Source of the DNA: Streptomyces atroolivaceus
Lineage (GTDB): Bacteria > Actinomycetota > Actinomycetes > Streptomycetales > Streptomycetaceae
Assembly: GCF_000717025.1 (NCBI RefSeq)
Contig: NZ_JNXG01000005.1
Span: forward strand, 62,001-126,000
Direction of reading: 5' to 3'
Length of the DNA stretch: 64,000 nucleotides
Of the stretch, positions 42,537 to 50,196 are shown piece after piece. The position numbers and the translations under genes are program-made. The notes under the pieces were generated by a model, which made no database searches, was not told the origin of the DNA, and was given only the letters and a program-made list of their open reading frames with translations. Positions within the stretch are counted from its first letter, which is position 1, and each line of letters starts with the position of its first letter.

Positions 42537-44702
42537 ATGAGCAGGGAACCGGACGGACTCGCGGAGCTGCTCCCGCAGTGGCACCGGCTGCGGGACACGG
42601 AGGGCGGGGAGCCGCTGCGGGCACTGCTCGCGGTGATCGCCGAGCAGGTGGACCGGGTACGCGACGGAGTCGACCAGAGCTACGAGAACCTGTTCGTGGA
42701 GACGGCCGCGCCCTGGGTGCTGCCCTACCTCGGCGACCTGGTGGGCTACCGGCCGCTGCCCGGGTACGAGCGGGTCCAGGCCGCCGGGCTCGGGGACGCG
42801 GACGACGTGGACGCCCGCTCCCGGCTCGCCGAGGCACTCGCCCCCCGCCGCGACGTCGCGGCCACGGTCGCCAACCGCCGCCGCAAGGGCACCCTCGCCC
42901 TGCTGGAGGAGCTGGCCCAGGACGTCGCCGGATGGCCGGCCAGGGCCGTGGAGTTCTCCCGGCTCGTCTCCCACCAGCAGCCGGTCCGGCTGTACGGGAC
43001 GGGGACGGAGGCCGCCGACCTGCGCAGACTGGGCCGCGGCAGGCTGGCCGACGTACGCGAGGGGGGCCGTCTCGACCTGGCGGGCGGGCCGTTCGACACG
43101 GCGGCGCGGTCCGTCGACGTGCGCAGAGCGGGTTCGCCACGCCGCAGGGGCGGCCACTCGCCCGCCGGGGTCGGCCTGTTCGTCTGGCGGCTGAAGCCCT
43201 GCCGGGTGAGCCGGGCACCGGCGTACTGCGTCGACCGGGCCCGCAGCCTGTACACGTTCTCGATCCTCGGCAACGACACCGCGCTGGTGACCCGGCCGGT
43301 GCCGGAACCCTCCACCACACACATCGCGACGATCGACAACGTGCCCGCGTCCATCAGCCGGCGGCAGCTCGCGGACCGGCCGGCCGACCACTACGGGCCG
43401 GGCAAGAGCTTCACCGTCTGGCGTGACGGGCAGGACGAGCCCGTGCCGCTGTCGGACATCGTCGTGGCGGACCTGTCCGGCTGGCGCTACCGCCCCAGGC
43501 TCGGTCAGGTGGCGGTCGACCCGGTGCTGGGCCGGATCGCCTTCGGGTCCCGTTCGGCGCCCCGCCGAGGGGTCTGGGTCACCTATCACCACGCCTTCGG
43601 CGACGACACGGGCGGCGGCGAGTACCCGCGCGAGCGCGTCACCCCACCCGCCGCGCGGACCTACCGGGTGGGCCCCGGCCAGGCCCACCAGAAGATCATG
43701 GGCGCGTACGAGCAGTGGCGCACCGACCGGCGGGCGGGGCACTGCGGCGCCGAGGGGATCATCGAGATCACCCACAGCGGCGCCTACCAGGAGCAGCTCG
43801 ATTTCGACCTCGGCCGCGGCGACCGCCTGGAGCTGCGGGCGGCCGAGGGCTGCCGTCCGGTGATCCGGCTGCTCGACTGGTACAGCAACCGCCCCGACGC
43901 GCTCAACATCCGGGCTCAGGAAGGCACGCAGGACGACGCCGACGCTCCCAGGATCGTGCTGGACGGTCTGCTGGTCACCGGACGCGGACTCCACGTCAGC
44001 GGCCCCGTCGGCGCGGTCGTCCTACGGCACTGCACGCTGGTGCCCGGCTGGTCGTTGGAGGCGGACTGCGGTCCGCACTCGCCCGAGGAGCCGAGCCTGG
44101 TCCTGGACAGGACCACCGCCTGCGTGTCCATCGACCGCAGCATCCTCGGCACCATCGAGGTGATCGGCGAGGAGGTGAGCACCGACCCCCTGGCGATCCA
44201 CATCCGCGACAGCATCCTGGACGCCACCGGCCACGGCCTGCCGGCGCTGTCCGCCCCGGACTGCCGTCACGCGCACGCCGTGCTGCACGCGCACCGCACC
44301 ACGGTCATCGGTGAGGTCCACACCCACGCGGTAGGGATCGCCGAGAACAGCGTCTTCACCGGGCGGCTGAGGGTGGCCCGGCGTGGCATCGGCTGTCTGC
44401 GGTTCTCCTACGTGCCGCCCGGCTCACGCACCCCGCGGCGCCACCGCTGTCAGCCGGACCTCGTGGGCGCCGAGCGGGCCGGGGCGGTACGCCCGCTGCT
44501 GAGCAGCGAACGGTACGGCACTCCGGAGTACGGGCGGCTCGCCGACGGCGGACCGTGGCAGATCCGGCGGGGCGCCGACGACGGATCCGAGATGGGGGTC
44601 TTCCACCGGCTCCACGAACCGCAGCGCGAGGACAGCCTGCGGGCCAGGCTCGCCGAGTACACCCCGGCCGGCACGGACGCCGGGATCCTCCCCGTGACCT
44701 GA
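42537..44702 (+). CDS. Tail protein I-like baseplate and fibre protein
   Basis: A 721-residue protein. The N-terminus (LAELLPQWHRLRDTEGGEPLRALL, VDQSYENLFVETAAPWVLPYLGDLVGYRPL) is the tail-protein-I or tail_TIGR02242-like helical region found in wedge adaptor proteins. Residues 400-640 show repeated short strands (RIVLDGLLVTGRGLHVSG, VVLRHCTLVPGWSLEAD, IHIRDSILDATGHG, HTHAVGIAENSVFTGRLRVAR) that look like a right-handed beta-helix, as found in fibres or cell-wall-binding proteins. It may serve as a fused wedge and short fibre. The stop codon sits in a TGACC repeat. Confidence 0.82.
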   Translation: MSREPDGLAELLPQWHRLRDTEGGEPLRALLAVIAEQVDRVRDGVDQSYENLFVETAAPWVLPYLGDLVGYRPLPGYERVQAAGLGDADDVDARSRLAEALAPRRDVAATVANRRRKGTLALLEELAQDVAGWPARAVEFSRLVSHQQPVRLYGTGTEAADLRRLGRGRLADVREGGRLDLAGGPFDTAARSVDVRRAGSPRRRGGHSPAGVGLFVWRLKPCRVSRAPAYCVDRARSLYTFSILGNDTALVTRPVPEPSTTHIATIDNVPASISRRQLADRPADHYGPGKSFTVWRDGQDEPVPLSDIVVADLSGWRYRPRLGQVAVDPVLGRIAFGSRSAPRRGVWVTYHHAFGDDTGGGEYPRERVTPPAARTYRVGPGQAHQKIMGAYEQWRTDRRAGHCGAEGIIEITHSGAYQEQLDFDLGRGDRLELRAAEGCRPVIRLLDWYSNRPDALNIRAQEGTQDDADAPRIVLDGLLVTGRGLHVSGPVGAVVLRHCTLVPGWSLEADCGPHSPEEPSLVLDRTTACVSIDRSILGTIEVIGEEVSTDPLAIHIRDSILDATGHGLPALSAPDCRHAHAVLHAHRTTVIGEVHTHAVGIAENSVFTGRLRVARRGIGCLRFSYVPPGSRTPRRHRCQPDLVGAERAGAVRPLLSSERYGTPEYGRLADGGPWQIRRGADDGSEMGVFHRLHEPQREDSLRARLAEYTPAGTDAGILPVT

Positions 44703-44729
44703 CCTGACCTGACCTGACCTGACCTGACC
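44695..44729 (+). repeat. Seven tandem copies of TGACC across a stop codon
   Basis: Seven exact copies of the 5-base unit TGACC begin in the last codons of the tail-protein gene. The TGA in the second copy is the stop. Slippage would not change the protein. It would change the 103-base spacer before the DUF6519 gene. Confidence 0.9.
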
Positions 44730-44805
44730 GCGACGGGCCGCCCGCCCCGGCCCGCCCGCCCCGATCTCTTCCGAACCGACGTACTTCCGAGGGGGCCCCC
44801 TTCCC

Positions 44806-46347
44806 ATGCACGCAGATCTCTCCCGCGACACCTTCCGGCCCGAGCGCCGCTACTCGGCGGTCCTCGCCCAGCAGGGCCGGGTCCAGCTGGACGCCGACGC
44901 CAACGAACAGGCCGCGATCCAGCTCCACCTGGCCCGGACCACCACGGCCGACCTGATCGGACAGCACGGCGGTCCGCGCGGCGCGACCGGATTCGAGGTC
45001 GGCTTCCTGGGCGGCAGCCGGGAGCTCGACGACCTCTCGCTCGGCGGCGGCCGCTACTACGTCGACGGGATCCTGCTGGACGCGACCCGCCCTGAGCCCG
45101 GCGTCCCGGCGGACGAGGACGCCGGCGACGACGCGGAGACCCCGGCGACCTGGACCTACTGGGACCAGCCGGACGGCTACCGCGACCCGGAGCGCCCCGG
45201 CGACAGGCTGCCCACCCGATTCCCGTACCTCGTCCGCCTCAAGGTGTGGGAGCGTTCGGTGACCGCGGCCGAGGACCCGTCGCTGCGTGAGGTGGCGCTC
45301 GGGCCGGCGATGCCGGACACGGCGGCCCGGGTCAGGACCGTCTGGCAGGTACTGCCGCTGCCCGGGTCCCAGCTGGAGCTGGAGGACGGGGCGACCAAGG
45401 ACCAGGTCCGCGAGGCGTTCGCGCGATGGGCAGCGGCGCAGGAGCCGACCGCGCGGATGGCGGCGCGCAGCGAGCGCCCCGAACACGCGGACGAGGACCC
45501 CTGCCTGGTGGATCCCGAAGCCCGCTACCGGGGCCCGGAGAACCAGATGTACCGCGTGGAGATCCACGAGGGCGGCCCGGCGGAGGAGGCGACGTTCAAA
45601 TGGTCGCGGGAGAACGGCTCCGTCACCCTCCCGGTGGACGGGATCGACGGGACCTGGGTCGAGCTGGCCTCGCTCGGCAACGACGACAAGCTCGGCCTGG
45701 ACGTGGGCGACCAGGTGGAGTTCGTGGACACCGGCTACACCAGCCGGGGCGAGCCGCTGCCGCTGCTGCGGATCGAGGAGATCGACCTGCCGGGACGGCG
45801 CGTCCGGCTCTCGGACGAGCCGCACCCGTCGGTCGGGCGGAGCCCCGGACTCCACCCGTTCCTGCGGCGCTGGGACCAACGGCCCGGCTCCCGGCACCGG
45901 GGCGCCACCGGCCGTACGAAGCAGACCACGGGGAAGCCGCGGGGTGGCGCACTCCGGATCGAGGAGGGCGGCTGGCTGCCCCTGGAGGACGGTGTGTTCG
46001 TGTACTTCGAGCCCGGCAGGACGTACCGGTCCGGTGACTACTGGACCGTACCGGCCCGTACGGCGACGGGCGGCGTCGAGTGGCCGACGGACGCCGCACG
46101 CCGCCCGCTGCTGCAGTCCCCGAAGGGCATCGGCGTGCACCACGCACCGCTGGCCTGGGTGCTGGGGGAGGGATCGGTCGCGGACCTGCGCATGACGTTC
46201 GCGCCCCTGGCCACCGTCATCCCCGCGGCCGACGAGCGGGCGCTCGCCGCCGAGGCCGAGGCGGAAGCGGAGGCCGAGGCCGCGGAGACCAGCGGTTCGG
46301 AGGGCCGGAAGGCGGGGCAGGACGACGAGGGACAGCCCGAGAACTGA
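44806..46347 (+). CDS. DUF6519-type eCIS distal protein
   Basis: A 513-residue protein. MHADLSRDTFRPERRYSAVLAQQGRVQLDADANEQ and the following TTADLIGQHGGPRG are the typical start of a beta-rich family found at the end of eCIS loci. Later parts have VEIHEGG, TFKWSRENGSV and RVRLSDEPHP. The C-terminus is a Glu/Ala repeat tail followed by acidic residues. The function is unknown. Its place beside the tail-protein I gene suggests a fibre or surface part of the baseplate. It starts 103 bp after the previous gene, the largest gap in the operon. Confidence 0.75.
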   Translation: MHADLSRDTFRPERRYSAVLAQQGRVQLDADANEQAAIQLHLARTTTADLIGQHGGPRGATGFEVGFLGGSRELDDLSLGGGRYYVDGILLDATRPEPGVPADEDAGDDAETPATWTYWDQPDGYRDPERPGDRLPTRFPYLVRLKVWERSVTAAEDPSLREVALGPAMPDTAARVRTVWQVLPLPGSQLELEDGATKDQVREAFARWAAAQEPTARMAARSERPEHADEDPCLVDPEARYRGPENQMYRVEIHEGGPAEEATFKWSRENGSVTLPVDGIDGTWVELASLGNDDKLGLDVGDQVEFVDTGYTSRGEPLPLLRIEEIDLPGRRVRLSDEPHPSVGRSPGLHPFLRRWDQRPGSRHRGATGRTKQTTGKPRGGALRIEEGGWLPLEDGVFVYFEPGRTYRSGDYWTVPARTATGGVEWPTDAARRPLLQSPKGIGVHHAPLAWVLGEGSVADLRMTFAPLATVIPAADERALAAEAEAEAEAEAAETSGSEGRKAGQDDEGQPEN

Positions 46348-46375
46348 CGCACCACCTGGGTAAAGGAGCACCACG

Positions 46376-47260
46376 ATGGCAACGCCTCTGTCCGCCGACA
46401 AACTGCTCAAGGCCCTGCGGGACGAGGGCCTGCACGTCGTCGAGCACCGGAGCTGGCGTACGCACAACCGCAACCACAAGGGACCATGGGGTCCTGTGTA
46501 CGGCGTGATGATCCATCACACCGTGACCTCGGGCACGAAGAGCTCCGTGGAGCTCTGCTACAACGGCCATTCCAGTCTGCCGGGCCCGCTGTGCCACGGG
46601 GTGATCGCCAAGGACGGCACGGTCCACCTGGTCGGCCACGGCCGTGCCAACCACGCCGGACTCGGCGACGACGACGTGCTGCGCGCGGTGATCAACGAAA
46701 CGGCACTGCCCGCCGACAACGAGGCCAACACCGACGGCAACCGGTCGTTCTACGGCTTCGAGTGCGTCAACCTCGGTGACGGCAAGGACCCGTGGCCCGC
46801 TGCCCAGCTGGCGGCCATCGAGAAGGCGGCGGCCGCGATATGCCGGGCGCACGGCTGGAACCAGCGCTCGGTGATCGGCCACAAGGAGTGGCAGCCGGGG
46901 AAGATCGACCCGCGCGGGTTCACGATGGACTCGATGCGCGGCAGGGTGAAGACCCGGCTCGGAGACGGGCCGGACGGTCCGTCGAAGCCGCCCGCCCCCA
47001 AACCCCCGGCGAAGTACGAGCCGTTCCCGGGAGCGGCCTACTTCCGGGCCGGGCGGCGCAGTGCCGTCATCACCGCGATGGGAAGGAGACTCGTGTCCGA
47101 GGGCTGCGGACGGTACGAGGTCGGCCCGGGCCCCGACTGGTCGGAGGCCGACCGCAAGTCCTACGCCGCCTGGCAGCGCAAGCTGGGCTACTCGGGGAGC
47201 GGCGCTGACGGCATCCCGGGCAAGGCCAGCTGGGACAAGCTCAAGGTGCCCAACGTCTGA
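46376..47260 (+). CDS. N-acetylmuramoyl-L-alanine amidase with wall-binding domain, no signal
   Basis: A 294-residue protein. Residues 40-185 are an amidase_2/PGRP-like domain with the metal histidines in MIHHTVT, HGVIAKDG, NHAGLGDD, SFYGFECVNLG and VIGHKEWQPGKIDP. A Pro/Lys linker follows, then a C-terminal 80-residue wall-binding module (YFRAGRRSAVITAMGRRLVSEGC, WQRKLGYSG, ADGIPGKASWDKL) used in actinophage and Streptomyces lysins. No signal peptide or membrane segment is visible. It is the last gene of the block, before a strong hairpin. It could ride on the particle or help lysis and release. Confidence 0.85.
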   Translation: MATPLSADKLLKALRDEGLHVVEHRSWRTHNRNHKGPWGPVYGVMIHHTVTSGTKSSVELCYNGHSSLPGPLCHGVIAKDGTVHLVGHGRANHAGLGDDDVLRAVINETALPADNEANTDGNRSFYGFECVNLGDGKDPWPAAQLAAIEKAAAAICRAHGWNQRSVIGHKEWQPGKIDPRGFTMDSMRGRVKTRLGDGPDGPSKPPAPKPPAKYEPFPGAAYFRAGRRSAVITAMGRRLVSEGCGRYEVGPGPDWSEADRKSYAAWQRKLGYSGSGADGIPGKASWDKLKVPNV

Positions 47261-47273
47261 GCGCGGTCACACC

Positions 47274-47318
47274 GGCGCGGCGGTCCTCCCCCCGACGGGG
47301 AAGGAGGACCGCCGCGCC
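47274..47318. terminator. Operon-ending hairpin of the eCIS block
   Basis: A 16-bp perfect stem (GGCGCGGCGGTCCTCC with its complement) encloses a 13-base loop that itself can pair CCCC with GGGG. It lies 13 bases after the amidase stop and 10 before the stop of the convergent GAP1-like gene, so it can serve both. Confidence 0.85.
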
Positions 47319-47328
47319 CGTACCTCCG

Positions 47329-49749
47329 TCACCCCCGGCGCACCCGTCCCACGATCCTTCTGCCGAGGCGCCCGATGGAGCGGGACGGCCGGTTCCAGGC
47401 GCGGAACGCGTCGAGGGTGCGACTGCTTCCCCCGTGCTCCACGGCCTGCTCCACCGCGGCGAGACCCTCGGGGGACAGGGCGCGCACCACGGGGCGCAGC
47501 ACATCCTCCAGCAGGGCGGTCCGGGTCCGGGTCCAGTCCTCGCCCGCGTGCGGGTGGGCGTTCCACACGGTGAAGCAGTCCGCCACGTACGCGGGGTCCG
47601 CGCGCAGCAGCGCCAGGACCTCGTCGCGGCGGCCCGACCTGCCGTAGGCCGCGATCAGTCCCTCGTCCTCGCTGTGGACGAACGCGTACAGCTCCTCCTC
47701 GGGCCGGCCGGGAGCGAGCAGCCGCCCGGCCAGAGCCCCGATAGCGTGCTCCAGGGCCAGGAGAGGCGCCTCGGCCGGTCCGGCTCGTCCGCGCAGCGTC
47801 CGGACGCGGTCCGTCCAGCCGGGTTCCCCGGTCCCCGAGCGCATGTCCCGCGCGAAGTCCAGCAGCATCAGGCAGGCGCGCGTCCGGTCGTCGAGCTCCT
47901 GCGGGAAGCCGCGCAGCAGGTCGTGGGCGAGCTCGGGGGCGTCTTCGTCACCGGCGGGCGCGGCGAGCGCGGCGCCGACCAGGTGCGTCCAGGTGCCGGC
48001 CGTCCGGTGGGCGTCCGACGTGGTCTCGCCCAGCAGTGACCGGGCCTCACCCGCCGTGGGGGTGTCCTCACCCCATACGAGGCCGACAGCGGTCCGCAGC
48101 ACGAGCGGCTCGGCGAACGGGGACATGCCCGCCGCGCGCAGCACCGTGTGCAGGACCCCCACCCGGTCCGCGCCCCGCGCCTTCGCACCGGGTGCCTCGG
48201 CACACATCCGCAGATGCGGCAGCACCTGCGTCCCGGTGAACGGCAGAGTCACCCGGATCAGCAGCCGCTCCGTGTCCGCGGGGTGGTCCGGGGCGAGCCG
48301 GTCCAGCTCACCCAGGAGCGCCGTACGTACGTCGAACTGCTCGTCCAGCAGGTCCGCCAGCGCGCGGCACGCGCCCGCCTCGGGGTCCTGCAGCAGCGCG
48401 CGGGCCAGTCGGCCCACGACGTCGGGAAGCGGCTCGGCGCGGTCGACGCCGAGCAGCCGGGCGATCCGCAGCAGCTGCACCGTCCGGGCGACACCCCGGG
48501 GCACCCCGGCGGTGAGCTCGGCCAGCAGCTCGTCAGCGAGCTCCTCGACCAGCGCGGCGAGCGCGCGCTCTCCCTCGGGCTCCTCGAACGCCGAACGCGT
48601 GGGCGGCTCCAGGCTCACGTCGCCACCCCGTACCGCCTCCCTCACCAGCAGTGCGGCCAGCGGTGCGGTCACGGACGCGGGGCAGCGGCCGTCGAGCGCC
48701 GTCAGCAGCCGGAGCGCCGCGGCGCACTCCGCGGCCGTACGGTCGTCGGCGGGCGCCGTCAGCGCGTCGGTCAGCTGCCGGGTGCGCTTCTCGTCCAGCG
48801 CGTAGGGACGCTCGGCGGCCCAGTCGGCCGCCGCGGCCCGCTCACCGGACCCGAGCGCGATGCCGGCGCCGAGCGCCGTGACCGCGAGCGGCCCAGCGGC
48901 GAACGGTTCGCCCGGCAGATCCGCCGCCTCCGGGAAGAGCTGGGGGGACCGACTGCGCCAGATCCGGGCGGCGGTTCCCGCCCAGGCGTCGTCCACGGTC
49001 CCGGACGGGCGCGGACCTGACGCGGCGTGCACGCGGAAGCGGGGGTCGCGGGCGTCGGGCGCGTCCTCGGGAAGGACACCGATGACCTGGTGCGCGCCGC
49101 GTCCGGGATGCCGGGTGTACGTGGTGAAGGTCAGCCGCTCGGCATGCTCCGGAGGCAGCACGGCGGTGGCCAGGGCGACCCAGCGGGCCACATCCGCGCT
49201 CTGCCGCTCCACGAGCACGACCGGGGGCGCGGACGGGTCCTCGCTCGCGCGGCGCAGGTCGCTGAGAACCGCCGCGAGCCACGGACCGCGGGACACCGCG
49301 AAGTCACCGAGGCCCTCCCGGGTGAGCCCGTGCGAGGGGCCGTGCGCGGTGGACATCGAGGTCAGGGGATCGTGCGGCAGGCGGTCCGGTGTCGCGGAGA
49401 GCCAGCCCGCGGCCCCCCACGCGGCGACCGGGAGCACCCGGCCGGGTATCGGTGTCCCGGGCGGGAGGTGCACGGCGTGGGCGTGGAATCCGCCCGCGCC
49501 CGTGGCCACCGTACGGCTGAGGAGGTGGCTGCCGTCGGAGAGCGCGGCATAGCCGAACGCCACGGGAAGCGCGCGGAGTTGGGCGTCGGAGAGCCGCTCA
49601 GGAGTGCCTGCCGGTGCCTCGTACGCCAGAAGCGGTGCGGCCTCGGCACGCACCGGCCCGGGTATCACCGGGTCGACGGCGGTGAACCGGCCGCCGGTCT
49701 CCCCGTCGCCGGCCGCTGCGGAGGTGTAGTGCAACTGCGGGAGGCTCAT
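47329..49749 (-). CDS. GTPase-associated protein 1-like (GAP1) protein
   Basis: An 806-residue protein. The N-terminal MSLPQLHYTSA, GRFTAVDPVIP and PERLSDAQLRALPVAFGYAALSDGSHLL, plus HAVHLPPGTPIPGR, are typical of GAP1-N2 domains. Residues 190-260 contain ERLTFTTYTRHP and VIGVLPED. The rest is helical repeats. These proteins are partners of TRAFAC-type GTPases in predicted NTP-dependent conflict systems of multicellular bacteria. No GTPase, vWA or protease partner is present beside it here, so it stands alone. Any defence role is inference from family context. Confidence 0.75.
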   Translation of the reverse strand: MSLPQLHYTSAAAGDGETGGRFTAVDPVIPGPVRAEAAPLLAYEAPAGTPERLSDAQLRALPVAFGYAALSDGSHLLSRTVATGAGGFHAHAVHLPPGTPIPGRVLPVAAWGAAGWLSATPDRLPHDPLTSMSTAHGPSHGLTREGLGDFAVSRGPWLAAVLSDLRRASEDPSAPPVVLVERQSADVARWVALATAVLPPEHAERLTFTTYTRHPGRGAHQVIGVLPEDAPDARDPRFRVHAASGPRPSGTVDDAWAGTAARIWRSRSPQLFPEAADLPGEPFAAGPLAVTALGAGIALGSGERAAAADWAAERPYALDEKRTRQLTDALTAPADDRTAAECAAALRLLTALDGRCPASVTAPLAALLVREAVRGGDVSLEPPTRSAFEEPEGERALAALVEELADELLAELTAGVPRGVARTVQLLRIARLLGVDRAEPLPDVVGRLARALLQDPEAGACRALADLLDEQFDVRTALLGELDRLAPDHPADTERLLIRVTLPFTGTQVLPHLRMCAEAPGAKARGADRVGVLHTVLRAAGMSPFAEPLVLRTAVGLVWGEDTPTAGEARSLLGETTSDAHRTAGTWTHLVGAALAAPAGDEDAPELAHDLLRGFPQELDDRTRACLMLLDFARDMRSGTGEPGWTDRVRTLRGRAGPAEAPLLALEHAIGALAGRLLAPGRPEEELYAFVHSEDEGLIAAYGRSGRRDEVLALLRADPAYVADCFTVWNAHPHAGEDWTRTRTALLEDVLRPVVRALSPEGLAAVEQAVEHGGSSRTLDAFRAWNRPSRSIGRLGRRIVGRVRRG

Positions 49750-49989
49750 GCGTAGGCCCTCATCGTCCCTGCCACGTGCGTCCCCGTCACACGCACCGGC
49801 CGCCGCTCGCCGCCCTGTCGGTGCGGCCCGGCCCGGCGGAGCGACGACCCCGGCGGGGAGCTTTCCGCAGTCGTGCGGGCGACGCTATCAAGCCCTGACT
49901 GTCCGTTGGGCCGCACGCCGCACGAGGTGGCTCCAGGTTGGCCGTACGACCGAGGTGACGTTTTCCGCGGGAGTGGTGGAGTACGAGGA

Positions 49990-50127
49990 CCCGGGTGGCG
50001 CCGCCGGCTGGCGGAGATGCTGCCCAGGGGCGAACTCGTGGAGATCGCCGACAGCTTCACCCTCATCCCCGAGGACCAGCCCCAGCGGCTGTGCGAGGCC
50101 GTCAGGGCGTTCGTACCGCGGTCCTGA
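49990..50127 (+). pseudogene. C-terminal remnant of an alpha/beta hydrolase
   Basis: About 45 residues ending FVPRS encode LAEMLPRGELVEIADSFTLIPEDQPQRL, the recognisable tail of alpha/beta-hydrolase fold enzymes. No catalytic serine, nucleophile elbow or upstream domain is found in any frame, and the frame upstream is unrelated low-complexity sequence. It is therefore a decayed fragment in the 447-base gap between the GAP1-like gene and the MFS gene. The rest of the gap (49750-49990) holds no gene I can support, only the GAP1 promoter side. Confidence 0.6.
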
Positions 50128-50196
50128 ACGCGGCCGGGCCGGGTGCGGGAGAGGCGCGCACGCGTCTCCCGCTCCCGGCCCGGCCGCCCCGGGGCC

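Noticed and set aside
17603..47260. Whole block as a Myoviridae-type prophage
   Set aside because: There is no capsid, portal, terminase, integrase or replication gene, while DUF4157, the AAA+ ATPase and DUF4255 mark an eCIS.
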